Shown here piece by piece: positions 44,826 to 54,277 of a stretch of DNA of 64,000 nt. Within the stretch, counting starts at the first letter, position 1. Each line of letters begins with the position of its first letter. The position numbers and the translations under genes were made by a program. Origin of the DNA: Cryobacterium gelidum (GTDB lineage: Bacteria > Actinomycetota > Actinomycetes > Actinomycetales > Microbacteriaceae); contig NZ_SOHL01000003.1 in the NCBI RefSeq assembly GCF_004403985.1, positions 197,212 to 261,211 on the forward strand, read 5' to 3'. Under the pieces are notes generated by a model. It had not been told where the DNA came from, did no database searches, and saw only the letters and a list, made by a program, of their open reading frames with translations.

Positions 44826-46114
44826 GAACCAAAGACCTCGTCGCCACCGCGATCTCCAATACCTTTCGCAGCAAGCTCCGCACGACCCTGACCGTTTTGG
44901 CCATCTTCGTCGGCGCCTTCACGCTCACACTCACCAATGCCGTCGGCGCGGGAGTCAGTCAGTATGTCGACGCCCAGGTGGGCTCCCTGGGCTCCCCCGA
45001 CGTGTTCATCATCACGCAGGCGAGCGACGCAACCACTGCCGGAGACGGCCCGGTCCAGTACGACGCGAGCAGTTCGGCATCCGTCTCCAGCCAGCAGGGG
45101 CCTCCCGGCACCACGACCAAGGCGCTCACGGCCGCCGACCTCACGACGATTGGCGATACCGCCGGCATCGTCTCGGTCGATCCGATCCGATCGGTGCTGC
45201 CCGATTACATCGAATACGACTCCGGATCGCAGTACGAGTTCAGCATCAATGCCACCTCGGCAGTCACCACCGCCGACCTCACGGCGGGCGCGCAGCTCGA
45301 TGGCGGCGCCACCGCGGCGCAGCTCGTGCTGCCCGACACCTTTGTGAAGCCGCTCGGGTTCGCGTCGGCGGACGACGCGGTGGGGGCATCCGTTTCGATC
45401 GGCATCACCGATATTCTCGGCGAGAAGCACACCGTGAATGCCACCATCGTCGGCGTCTCACTCGAGAGCCTGCTCGCTTCGGGCGCGGGGGCCAACGACG
45501 CACTGATCGCCGAGTTGGCCGATGCGCAGTCCGGCGGTATCGAGACCGCGGTCACGAGCTACGGTGTGGCTGTCGCTCACTTCGACACCGCGCTGTCAGC
45601 GGATGCCGTCACCGCGCTCAAGACGGATCTCGCGGCCGAGGGTTACACCGCGAGCACCATTGCGGACCAGCTGGGGGCCGTGCAGACGGTGATCAACGGC
45701 ATCGTCGGCGTGCTCAACGCCTTCGCCGTGATTGCCCTGATCGCCGCGGCGTTCGGCATCATCAACACCCTGCTGATGAGCGTGCAGGAACGTACCAGGG
45801 AGATCGGTCTGATGAAGGCCATGGGCATGAGCGGCGGCAAGGTGTACACCCTGTTCAGCCTCGAGGCCATCGTCATCGGGTTCCTCGGCAGTGCCATCGG
45901 GGCCGGTGTGGCCATCGGTCTCGGCTCGGCCCTGAGTGCCGTGCTGTCACAGGGACTGCTCTCGGGGTTGCCCGGGTTGAACATTCTGCTGTTCGAGCCG
46001 GCATCCGTGGCCTTCGTCATCGGTCTGGTCATGCTGATCGCTTTTCTCTCCGGCACGCTGCCAGCCCAGCGGGCGGCCAAGCAAAACCCGATCGAGTCGC
46101 TGCGGTACGAGTAG
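44822..46114 (+). CDS. ABC transporter permease, MacB/FtsX type
   Basis: Membrane protein of 430 aa. The N-terminal helix (LTVLAIFVGAFTLTLTNAV) is followed by a large extracytoplasmic domain of about 240 residues, then three helices in the FtsX domain around VLNAFAVIALIAAAFGIINTL, ending AAKQNPIESLRYE. MSVQERTREIGLMKAMGMS between helices is the coupling region. The GTG start overlaps the ATPase stop. No periplasmic adaptor gene is present, as expected for a Gram-positive. A 31-codon orphan frame follows after four bases. Confidence 0.9.
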   Translation: MRTKDLVATAISNTFRSKLRTTLTVLAIFVGAFTLTLTNAVGAGVSQYVDAQVGSLGSPDVFIITQASDATTAGDGPVQYDASSSASVSSQQGPPGTTTKALTAADLTTIGDTAGIVSVDPIRSVLPDYIEYDSGSQYEFSINATSAVTTADLTAGAQLDGGATAAQLVLPDTFVKPLGFASADDAVGASVSIGITDILGEKHTVNATIVGVSLESLLASGAGANDALIAELADAQSGGIETAVTSYGVAVAHFDTALSADAVTALKTDLAAEGYTASTIADQLGAVQTVINGIVGVLNAFAVIALIAAAFGIINTLLMSVQERTREIGLMKAMGMSGGKVYTLFSLEAIVIGFLGSAIGAGVAIGLGSALSAVLSQGLLSGLPGLNILLFEPASVAFVIGLVMLIAFLSGTLPAQRAAKQNPIESLRYE

Positions 46115-46118
46115 CGCG

Positions 46119-46214
46119 GTGCCGCCCACCGACACCGAAGACGACGCGGTCCTGGCATCGGCCCTGAACGAGTCCCTCGATCGAACGGTCGCGCTGTTCA
46201 TTCCTGGCCTGTAG
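46119..46214 (+). CDS. Short orphan frame after the MacB-type pair
   Basis: A GTG-started frame of 31 codons begins four bases after the permease stop: MPPTDTEDDAVLASALNESL and then DRTVALFIPGL. It could be the N-terminal remnant of a regulator or a real microprotein; I do not recognise it. After it lie a near repeat of CTGGCCTGTAG, a CCGCGG-TTTT-CCGCGG hairpin (46245-46260) and then the copper operator; the 46115-46504 interval has no other gene. Confidence 0.25.
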   Translation: MPPTDTEDDAVLASALNESLDRTVALFIPGL

Positions 46215-46445
46215 ACACTGGCCTGTAGCTCCTGGCGCAGAATTCCGCGGTTTTCCGCGGTGGTCAGGCCTTCCACGCTATGCGCCAGTAGGAAGGCGCA
46301 GGCTCCGATACCGGTCGCTTTGCGGGGTTTCCGGCTCGTTTTTGGTTCCGGCATGGAGACCCGCACGCAGGCCGACAGCCTCAGGTCAATGCCTCCAGCA
46401 AGGTCTTCCAATGCTGCAAGTCATGGCTTTCACAAGACCACAATT

Positions 46446-46463
46446 TATACCGCTAGGGGTATA
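46446..46463. promoter_or_regulatory. CsoR/RicR-type copper operator
   Basis: TATACCGCTAGGGGTATA is an 18-bp palindrome with one mismatched pair, centred on CTAG, very close to the consensus ATACCCCTAGGGGTAT-like sites bound by CsoR and RicR. It lies 42 bp before the first gene of the copper operon, where a bound repressor would overlap the promoter. No csoR or ricR gene is in the window, so the repressor must be encoded elsewhere. Confidence 0.75.
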
Positions 46464-46504
46464 TGGTGGCATTGCGGATCAGTGAACGGAAGGAAGTAAC
46501 TCAG

Positions 46505-46756
46505 ATGATGTGGGGTAACGGAAGTATGGGATGGTCCTGGGGGTTCGGACTGCTGGCCCTGGCAGGCGTCGCCGTGCTCATTTATGTCATTGTTCGGTTA
46601 CTGTCGAACAAGTCCGGGAGCGATGACACGCGATCCGCTCCCAGGCAAGCTGGTGCCGTCAGTGCCAGGCAGATTCTCGAGGAGCGATTCGCTCGGGGAG
46701 AGCTCACTGCGGAGCAGTTCCGTGATCAGTTGCGGGTGCTCGAGGAGGGCCGGTAG
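46505..46756 (+). CDS. SHOCT-domain small membrane protein
   Basis: Protein of 83 aa: a Met/Trp/Gly-rich start (MMWGNGSMGWSWGFG), one transmembrane helix (LLALAGVAVLIYVIVRLL), a polar linker and a C-terminal SHOCT helix pair ARQILEERFARGELTAEQF. The methionines and SHOCT domain are frequent next to copper-handling genes. AGGAAG is about eight bases before the ATG. The stop overlaps the multicopper oxidase start (TAGTG), and the copper operator is upstream, so a role in copper stress is likely but undefined. Confidence 0.82.
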   Translation: MMWGNGSMGWSWGFGLLALAGVAVLIYVIVRLLSNKSGSDDTRSAPRQAGAVSARQILEERFARGELTAEQFRDQLRVLEEGR

Positions 46757-48270
46757 TGCCCGATCTCAGTCGCCGGAGCGCCCTGATCCTCGGCGGACTG
46801 GGGATTGCAGGCACAGCTGTGGGTGGAACGGGTTTCTTCGTCAATCAACGGATCCCGTCGACTACGTCACCGGCATCTCCGTTCGGAAGCGACCTCATGG
46901 AGCCCCCGGAGCTCCGAAGCGTCAGCGGCACTCTTACCGTTGATCTCGAGGCTTCCCCCCAACAGGTGACCATCGCTGGCCGTGACGTGCGTGCGCTGAG
47001 TTACAACGGGGGCGTGCCCGGCCCCACCCTGCGCGTTCGAGCGGGAGACACCCTCAGGGTGCGCCTTCGCAATGGGCTGGCAGACCCGAGCAACCTGCAC
47101 GTGCATGGCCTCCACGTGTCGCCCGAGAATAACGGCGACAACATGTTTGTCACCGTCGCAGCCGGCGACTCCTTTGATTACCAGTACGACCTGCCCGCCA
47201 ATCATCCGCCGGGCGTGTACTGGTATCACCCGCACCACCACGGTTTCGTGGCCGATCAGGTATTCGGCGGGCTCTACGGCGCCATCATCGTCGAAGACGC
47301 CGACCCCATCCCCGCCAGCCGGGAACGCGTCCTCGTCATCTCCGACATCACCCTCGATTCCACGGGAACTATTCCGGCGGCCACAGCGATGGAGAAAATG
47401 TCCGGACGCGAGGGAGACCTGGTCCTCGTCAACGGACAGCTCACCTCCGGCATGACTGCCCGTCCTGGCGAACGGGAACGATGGCGCATCATCAATGCCT
47501 GCGTGTCCCGCTACCTGCGACTGCGCCTCGACGGGCAGCAGATGTCCCTTCTTGGAATCGACTCCGGACGTTTCGAAGCCGCGCACGAAGTCGATGAGGT
47601 CGTGCTGGCTCCTGGCAACCGGGCCGACCTTTTCGTCACCGGCACAGCCGGCACCTCCGTACTGCGCGCCCACGCCTATGATCGAGGCCATTCCGGCAGG
47701 ATGATGATGGGAGGCGCAGGCTCCGCTGGAGCCGACGACATCGCGCTGGCCACATTCACCGTGGCCGGTGACGCCGTCGCCACAGTCGCCGCCATACCCG
47801 GCCAGCCCGTTCCACGTGACCTACGCGCGGCTACCGTAACCGCCCGACGCGAGTTGATCTTCGCGATGGGAATGGGCGGGGACACAGGCAACGGCATGGG
47901 TGGAAACATGGACGGCGGCATGGGCGGAGGAATGAGTGGGGGCATGATGTCAGCCACGATCAACGGCCAGGTATTCGATGCCACCCGGATCGACACGACC
48001 GTGCAATTCGACAGCGTGGAGGACTGGATGCTGACAAATACCAGCCCGCTCGATCACCCCATGCACCTGCACGTGTGGCCGATGCAGATCATTGAACAGT
48101 CAGGCCAGCCCGTCGAATCCATTATGTGGCAGGACGTCGTGAACATTCCGGCACGCAGCACCGTGCGCGTGCGTATCGCGTTTGACGACTTCAGCGGACG
48201 CAGCCTGTATCACTGCCACATCCTTGACCACGAAGACAGCGGAATGGCGGGAGTCATCACCGCGAACTGA
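46756..48270 (+). CDS. Multicopper oxidase (CueO/MmcO type), Tat-exported
   Basis: Exported copper oxidase of 504 aa that probably oxidises Cu(I) to the less toxic Cu(II). The N-terminus has twin arginines (DLSRRSALILGG) and a hydrophobic stretch. Copper ligands are seen in LHVHGLHVS, YWYHPHHHG, HPMHLHVW and YHCHILDHEDSGM, giving the type 2/3 cluster and the Cys/Met type 1 site. A Met/Gly-rich loop (residues 373-400, GMGGNMDGGMGGGMSGGMM) resembles the CueO methionine-rich insert. It lies between SHOCT and DUF302 genes behind a CsoR-type operator. Confidence 0.92.
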   Translation: MPDLSRRSALILGGLGIAGTAVGGTGFFVNQRIPSTTSPASPFGSDLMEPPELRSVSGTLTVDLEASPQQVTIAGRDVRALSYNGGVPGPTLRVRAGDTLRVRLRNGLADPSNLHVHGLHVSPENNGDNMFVTVAAGDSFDYQYDLPANHPPGVYWYHPHHHGFVADQVFGGLYGAIIVEDADPIPASRERVLVISDITLDSTGTIPAATAMEKMSGREGDLVLVNGQLTSGMTARPGERERWRIINACVSRYLRLRLDGQQMSLLGIDSGRFEAAHEVDEVVLAPGNRADLFVTGTAGTSVLRAHAYDRGHSGRMMMGGAGSAGADDIALATFTVAGDAVATVAAIPGQPVPRDLRAATVTARRELIFAMGMGGDTGNGMGGNMDGGMGGGMSGGMMSATINGQVFDATRIDTTVQFDSVEDWMLTNTSPLDHPMHLHVWPMQIIEQSGQPVESIMWQDVVNIPARSTVRVRIAFDDFSGRSLYHCHILDHEDSGMAGVITAN

Positions 48271-48314
48271 CCCACCGCAACCATCAATTCAAGAAAATGG
48301 ATCGGGAGAAACGA

Positions 48315-48737
48315 ATGAACTACGCACACACCATCACTGTCTCGCTGCCCTACGAAGAAGCCGTCTCCAGAGTGCGGGAAGAACTCGCCAACCAGGGATT
48401 CGGCGTTCTGACCGAAATCGACGTCCACGCGACCTTCGAAACGAAACTCGGCATGGAAAGCGCACACACACTGGGCGACTACCTGATCCTGGGCGCCTGC
48501 AACCCGGCCCTCGCCGAACAAGCACTCACCGCAGATCCTGACATGGGATTGCTGCTTCCGTGCAACGTCGTCATCCGACGCAGTCCATCAGCGAATACCA
48601 CCACGGTGCAAGCCATCAACCCACAAACCATGGTCCAGTTGAGCACTTCTCCAGGGATACAGAACGTTGCCGATCAAGCCGATGGACGTCTTCTCGCCGC
48701 GCTAGCCGCTCTCCAAGGAGAAAACAGAAGCGAGTAA
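48315..48737 (+). CDS. DUF302 domain-containing protein
   Basis: Soluble protein of 140 aa starting MNYAHTITVSLPYEEAVSRV, with LANQGFGVLTEIDVHATFETKLG, LGACNPALAEQAL and LLLPCNVVIRR, the DUF302 pattern. DUF302 proteins are often found with copper and thiol stress genes; the function is unknown. GGGAGAAACGA precedes the ATG. It is the last gene of the copper operon, 44 bp after the oxidase. Beyond it coding density collapses. Confidence 0.85.
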   Translation: MNYAHTITVSLPYEEAVSRVREELANQGFGVLTEIDVHATFETKLGMESAHTLGDYLILGACNPALAEQALTADPDMGLLLPCNVVIRRSPSANTTTVQAINPQTMVQLSTSPGIQNVADQADGRLLAALAALQGENRSE

Positions 48738-49741
48738 TGTGCGCTCTGGTCCGCTGAAGCACGGTGCGGGCTTTGTCGCTGAATCTGTGCAACGCAGCGC
48801 GTCGCGGCGCTCTTTTCTGACGCGAAAGCCGCGCCTATACCAGACCTCGGAACGAGGATGTCCCCACCCCCGGCCATTGTCATGCGTTAGCGTCCGAGTA
48901 ACCGGGACCAGAATGATCCGGTCGATTTTTCGTTCACGTGCCCGGCGCATTGTTGGTTGCGTGGCACGCCGCGCATTACCTAATCGATGTACTGGCCGCA
49001 GCCAGCCCAGCCCACGGCGAGCGATGTTCTCGCTCAGCTGGCGCCGCACGCATGATCCTGGCCGCGCTGGTTCTCGAAGTGATCGTCGGTGTGCTTCTCG
49101 GCGTGGTCAGTGGGGGGCGGGTCATTCCTGGCCGTTCCGGCATTGGTTTACGGTGTCAAAGTACCCCCGAGGAGGCGATACCGACCTCGCTGATTGGACC
49201 GGATGCGACATGCATGTCGACGACGTTTTGGCCGACATCCCAACGAGTCAGCAGTGCATCTGCACACCCGCTTGAACTTCTCACCGCTCGCGGGCGGCGC
49301 GAGGTTTTCAGCTAGCTCCGCATGGATCGCGTCGATCTCGAACCCCGCGAACGCAACGCCCGACTGCGGTTAGCCGCCGTACAGCACGTTGTCACTGTGG
49401 TCAGCGGTACTTTTCGTGAGTTCATCGGGGATTGTCTTCTGGCCTCGCGTTCACGCAGAGGCTGCCAACGGTGGTGAGGGCGTCTCCGGGGGCCTGTGTA
49501 GCGGTGCGGTCTGGGAAGTAGGCGTCGTCGTGGCTGGCGCGGTATGGAACGCCAGCGCGTCCGACTCCGACGTCGGTTCTCTCGCCGCGGAACACCAAGC
49601 GGCTTACACGGCTACCGGCCCGAGCAGGCCCGAGCAGGCGCCGGAATAGAGGCGTTCTATCGAAGGATGAGATCCAGGACCGTACAGCGCTGTGCGCGCT
49701 CGCACGGCGCCTGGACCTCAACCTTGGCCAGACGCTTCTGT
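48738..49741 (+). other. Non-coding or decayed stretch after the copper operon
   Basis: No convincing gene in about 1 kb. The longest frames (for example 48938-49315 +) have no recognisable domain, no ribosome-binding site and codon use unlike neighbouring genes; one short hydrophobic run (MILAALVLEVIVGVLLGVV) may be a remnant. This is where the accessory region begins. Confidence 0.5.
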
Positions 49742-50437
49742 CTAGTGCAGAACTCCGCAGGCGACCGGGTCGGTCGCCTCAGCGGGGAGGGTGGGGTCGA
49801 GCTCGCTCGCACCCTGGGGATCGCTGAAGTTGTACGTTCCGTTGCCGTCGTAGTCGTTTCCGTGGATCACTACGACGCCTTCGCCACCGCGAATGGCCTT
49901 GGCGATCTGCGCGGCAGTGCCGAGCCCTCCGGCTCCCGGGTAGCCAGTTCCGGCCACGTCCGTGAATCGGATGTTGGTGCGAAGGTAGCTATAGGTGCCG
50001 TTTTTCGAGACGGGGAACCGGGACACGTCCAGGAAACTGGCCGGCGTGGTGTCTCCGCTGGTGTTCAAGGACACAACAACGGGGCCGTAGGCCGGAACAC
50101 CCTCAGCGGTGTTCAGTCGTCCGTCGCCGTTACTGTCCAACGCCAGCGTAGGGCACTCATTCATGGCCTGTTGGCCGTAGTGGATGTGCTGGGCGTGGGG
50201 AGCATTGGGCGTCAAACCCTTCGCGCGGATTCCGATCGCCCGGATTGTCTCGCCGCGAACGACGGCGATGACCTTACCCGACGCTCCTGAGTCGTTAAGC
50301 TCCGTGAGGTGGGCGGTCAGCACCACGTTACCGCGCACCGATTTCGGGACATGCGCTGACGCTGGCGCAGCGCCCAGCGACAAGGCGATTAGCGCGGCTG
50401 CACTCGCGCCGAGCACCAGCTTGATGTTCTTCTTCAC
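49742..50437 (-). CDS. Secreted CHRD-domain protein
   Basis: Exported protein of 231 aa. The signal peptide (LVLGASAAALIALSLGAAPASA) is cleaved before HVPKS. The mature part resembles a CHRD domain with AIGIRAKGLTPNAPHAQHIHYG, and contains DSNGDGRLNTAEG and NDYDGNGTYNFSD, two DxDxDG-like calcium-binding loops. The GTG start is preceded by AGGAG at six bases. It looks intact although surrounded by broken genes. Function unknown; CHRD proteins are extracellular. The 300 bp upstream (50438-50739) holds its leader and nothing else I can name. Confidence 0.7.
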   Translation of the reverse strand: MKKNIKLVLGASAAALIALSLGAAPASAHVPKSVRGNVVLTAHLTELNDSGASGKVIAVVRGETIRAIGIRAKGLTPNAPHAQHIHYGQQAMNECPTLALDSNGDGRLNTAEGVPAYGPVVVSLNTSGDTTPASFLDVSRFPVSKNGTYSYLRTNIRFTDVAGTGYPGAGGLGTAAQIAKAIRGGEGVVVIHGNDYDGNGTYNFSDPQGASELDPTLPAEATDPVACGVLH

Positions 50438-50739
50438 GATTCACTCCTATGTGTCCTCGCCCATCGGGACGATCCCGACGATCAATGCGACAGCGGTGAT
50501 ACGTGGCCCTCAGCCAAATGCATTGGCATTTTTCGCACGCACGCACGCTTGCGGCGAAGAGTATCCGCAAATCGAGCTTTCTGACAGTGGTGGTTGCCAA
50601 GACTTCGGCTGATCAAATCAAATTCCGCTGCCGAAATCGCTGGGATGGACGTCGCAATGCGCAGCCGCACGATATAAGCAGCACCCCGGATATCCTCGAG
50701 CGCAACCCGGTTCGTGGGCACGCGCGCAATGGACTCCTG

Positions 50740-51895
50740 CATAGCGAGATGCATCCTCAAGCGCGCAGCGCACCTTCGGCCGTCCCTCACGAAAGCCGGC
50801 CCCAGCGACGTTGGGTATCGAATCGGCCGATCGCGCAACACCGAGGTCTTGGCGAGCGGCGAGGACTCGATCCTGGTCATCGGCCCGGTCGTGACCACCT
50901 CGACGCGCCCCAATAACCTCACGACCACGCTGCGAGCCCGTCACCAGCTTGAACCCGTCGCGGTGTTCGATCCGCAACAGCTGGCGGCCGGCGTGCCCGT
51001 TGGGCTGCGGTGGTCAACGATTCGCGGTTGCGAAGACCCGCTCACGGGCATGATCCCCGCAGCGGGGCTCGCCACCGGAACCGGTCTGGCAGCCGGCGGT
51101 CTTTACGGCCGAGGATTCTGGGAAGCCAAAACCCGCACAGCCCTGCAATCGTGTGCTGCACGCCGCAGCGCTCGACCACTGCCCGCCCGCCGAACTGTTT
51201 CGGTGGACTCTCGGCCCGGCCGCCGCCCATGACGCGGTCTCCATCCTGCTGAGCACTCCCGCCGCGGCCACCGGTTGGGGCGACGCGTTCCGGGCCATGC
51301 TCGAAGCCGACCCATGCACACGCGATTCAATCTGGCAAGGTGTCTCCCTGTCGTTGGGTGCCTTGGCTGACCCGCGAGTGCTGGACCCCGTATCACCGCC
51401 GGAAGGCGAGGAGTTCGACCCTGCGGGTTCTTGCGCAGCAATGGCACTCTTTACCTGCTCGCAATTGGCGCGGGGTCGAACAACTCGGCCGCACTCGTGT
51501 CGGCGTTTGTCGAGGACCTCATGGAGACCGCGCGCCGCATCGCGGCTCGAAGCGCGGGTGCACGACTCGACCCGCCGCTGCTCGCCCTCGACGAGTTCGG
51601 CAACCTGGCGCCACTCCCCTTGCTTCCCACGCTCATGGCGGAAGGCGGCGGCACCGGCATTACGACCATGCCGGTGCTGCAGTCCCTCGCGGAAGCACGC
51701 ACGAAGTGGAGCGACAACGCGGCCGGAACCATCTGGGACTCCTCGATCGTCAAGATCGTGATCGGCGGAGCCGATCCAACTCAAGCGACCTGCACGACCT
51801 CTCCACCCTCATCGGCGACCGCGACGAATCCACCGACTCGACCACGATCGGTGATCGCGGCTCACGGTCATCGCAGCGCTCCATCCGTTGCGCAC
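50740..51895 (+). pseudogene. Decayed TraG/VirD4-like type IV coupling protein
   Basis: Fragments in three reading frames read in the order of an actinobacterial conjugation ATPase: LRPSLTKAGPSDVGYRIGRS and ASGEDSILVIGP, then VVTTSTRPNN and VAVFDPQQL (frame A, to about 51150), AALDHCPPAELFRWTLGPAA to DPRVLDPVSPPEGEEFDP (frame B), GTLYLLAIGAGS and PPLLALDEFGNLAPLPLLP with ITTMPVLQSLAEARTKWSD (frame C, to about 51780), then DLHDLSTLIGDRDE in another frame. At least three frameshifts are needed. The Walker A loop expected between LVIGP and VVTTSTRP is deleted; Walker B (LLALDEFGN) survives. It marks a former conjugative element. Confidence 0.8.
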
Positions 51896-52674
51896 GTCGT
51901 CCTGCCCAATATCAGCCGCTTCCGCACCACGAGCGCGCGGCCGGGCCACCTCAGCCGGTTGGTTGTTCATGGGTACGGTCGCAGGTCGAGGTGGATGCGA
52001 GTCCACACGCTTATATCGGGCATGCGAACAAACTCCGGATACGGACCGACACCCGCAGCTCGTCGGTCACGCCCGATCCATCGCTGGACACACCCCAACC
52101 AATCACTTCCGCCCAAAACCGGCCAAGGGCTGAGTCATCCCGAGCCTTAAATTCACTTGAACTAATCGAAGCACCATGGTGCGCGGGCCTACTCGTGGAA
52201 ATCACCGGACACGCCGGTCCCGTCGGCGTGACTCAGTTAGACCCCAGTCCAGCGAGTCAAGCCGGAACACCGATCAAGAGACAGGCTCTGTCACCGTCGC
52301 GCCGACATTGGATATGTGGGCAGCATAAGGAAGACCAACGGTGGACTTGGAGGCCCACAACATTTCTCGTACGGAAGACGCCCGATGACCGACTCGTTCT
52401 GGGCGCTGACGCGACGGCACGCGGTGTCGCCGATGGCTCAGCCTCCGAGTAGCCCTCCGATTTCAAGACTCCTTCCGAGCTCAACCTGGCAGCTACGCTT
52501 TGCCGGCAATGGAGCTTCGCTGGGCTTCGTCCTACGAGACACCGAGCTCTCGGGTGTTCCTTAGATTCCGCACCCGTTTAGGGGCGGGAGGCTTTCGCCT
52601 GTGGCCGATAGAGTGCAGGAGCTGTCACACCGCGTCGACTCGTACATCATTGCTCCAAGTTCAGTGGGGATGCC
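51896..52674 (+). other. No recognisable gene
   Basis: About 780 bp without a supportable gene. It begins with the degraded end of the coupling-protein remnant and ends with the ribosome-binding site (GGGGA) of the next small gene. Confidence 0.5.
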
Positions 52675-53115
52675 ATGAAGAAGATCTTGGGTGCAATACT
52701 CGTTTGCATCGTTGTCATCGCACTGTCGGCGTTCTCTATCGTCAGATCCCTCGAGGACCGGGTCACCGACGAGTTCGTGGCGCAGATGTCGAGGCTGGCA
52801 ATCCCCGGGGACTGGGAGCCGCTGGACGACATCGTCCGCCGCGAACAATTTCTGTGCATGAGCACGAACCCGTGTCCGAGTATCGCCCGGCGCTGGCAAT
52901 CAGACACGGCGGTGACCGTCCAAGATGTAGAACAGATTGGTGCTCCGGCGGACGTCATCTTCTCCGTGGAGGGGACGTGTCAGCGGCCAGCCACGGCAAC
53001 CGGGCCCACGACCTTGTGCATCGGGTACGCAACCGAGAACGGCTACGCGAACCAGCTAACGGTGAGCAGCGAGCTGGTTGGTCTCCAGGTGGCGTTGAGC
53101 GTGCGCCCGTCCTGA
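52675..53115 (+). CDS. Hypothetical membrane-anchored or exported protein
   Basis: Protein of 146 aa with a short basic start and one hydrophobic helix (ILGAILVCIVVIALSAFSIV), then an extracytoplasmic domain containing four Cys (FLCMSTNPCPS, EGTCQRP, TLCIGYA) that could form two disulfides. No family recognised. GGGGA sits four bases before the ATG. Its neighbours are decayed mobile-element genes, so it may be cargo of the former element. Confidence 0.5.
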   Translation: MKKILGAILVCIVVIALSAFSIVRSLEDRVTDEFVAQMSRLAIPGDWEPLDDIVRREQFLCMSTNPCPSIARRWQSDTAVTVQDVEQIGAPADVIFSVEGTCQRPATATGPTTLCIGYATENGYANQLTVSSELVGLQVALSVRPS

Positions 53116-53325
53116 ACGCGGGCACCTAGCCGAAAAAACTCCTCGCCCACGCGCCTTGTGCTGGCGCGAAGTGGGGGTACGTGCGCGGGGCGCCCTACAT
53201 GTAGCTTGACACCGATTCATCGCGGCAATGAGCCGCGTCGCTTTTCCACCTGTCCGAAGTATCCTGCTACAGCTACTACACGGGGGTAATTCTGTAAGCC
53301 GAAGCTTTTCCTGGCCCTAGGCGCG

Positions 53326-53493
53326 GTGACGGCGCTCTTGGCGCCCCTCGGCAGCATGCCGGCGGCCTACGCTGTCGATCCGTTGACAATCTTCTGGAGG
53401 AAGCCAACGCGGCGAGGGACAGCGAAACACACGGTCACCGTAAACGGTGACACCGTCGGCATGATCGGGGACCATGGTCATGTCGAGAACTGA
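53326..53493 (+). pseudogene. Short fragment with signal-like start and a duplicated STAND N-terminal motif
   Basis: A 55-codon frame from GTG 53326. It opens with a signal-peptide-like stretch (upstream in-frame codons add LFLALGA; then TALLAPLGSMPAAYAVD) and ends TVNGDTVGMIGDHGHVEN followed by TGA. The end is strikingly like the beginning of the next frame at 53548 (TVNGNAHVGVIDDHAHMEN). The remainder of the 53116-53547 interval is empty. Probably a broken copy of the same N-terminal module; could be a microprotein. Confidence 0.35.
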
Positions 53494-53547
53494 CTACAAC
53501 CGGAGAGCGATGCTTGATACTTACGGGCCAAGAGACGGGGGCGACCG

Positions 53548-54070
53548 ATGCACGATGTGACCGTCAACGGAAATGCACATGTGGGCGTCATCGATGATCA
53601 CGCCCACATGGAGAATGTCACGCCTCGCCGACCGGCCGCTTGGCTAATGGTGGCCGGTTCGTCGCCGCCCTTGGCGTCGGCCTTCAAGCCTCGTAGAGAT
53701 ATTGAGGACAAGATCACTGGCACCTTGCGACCGGTTCTCTGCGGGGGTGGGGGTATGGGAAAGTCCCAATTGGCCGTCAGCGCCTACACGTCCAGCTCAG
53801 CGGACGTGCGAGTGTGGGTATCCGGAGAATCGCGTGTCTCGGTGATCATCGGGTACGCCGCCACCGTGTAGCTCGACCTTGCCGACGCAGACAGCGGTCC
53901 GGAAAACCTAGCTCGACGGTTCCTAAGTTTCCTGGCGGGTACTGACCGACCGTGGCTGGTGGTCATCGATGATCTCACCGAACCCGCAGACCTTGACGAC
54001 CTGTGGCTAGTCGGCGTCGGCCGGGTCGTGGTCACCCTGAATGGTACGAAGTTCGTTGCTGGCGACGGCC
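53548..54070 (+). pseudogene. Broken STAND (NB-ARC-like) ATPase
   Basis: Starts MHDVTVNGNAHVGVIDDHAH, the N-terminal Gly/His pattern seen in actinobacterial STAND proteins. A P-loop region follows with VLCGGGGMGKSQLAVSAY (Walker A) and VRVWVSGESRVSVIIGYAATV, then an in-frame TAG at 53869. Homology resumes in the same frame: LDLADADSGPENLARRFLSF, DRPWLVVIDDLTEPADL (Walker B, DD) and GRVVVT, fading by about 54070. The region normally between the N-terminal module and the P-loop is short, and no C-terminal TPR domain follows. Such ATPases often act in signalling or phage defence; this copy is dead unless TAG is read through. Confidence 0.7.
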
Positions 54071-54277
54071 AACAGCATTACATGGACCTCGTTGTTCCTG
54101 GTTCCAGTGTTTCTTGCCAGGCCGGCGCAATCACGGTCGGAGCGAAGATCACAACGGACTCCAGAAGTACACTCAGACTGATTACTCCCGGCGCCCGCTC
54201 AATCAATGGCCCAAAGGCCATAAACGCAAGTGGACACGTCGGCTGCGTCAAAGCCTCTGGCATGGTCACGGTCCACA

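Noticed and set aside
48938-49315. 125-codon frame as a gene
   Set aside because: No family, no ribosome-binding site, odd composition; only a short hydrophobic run is notable.
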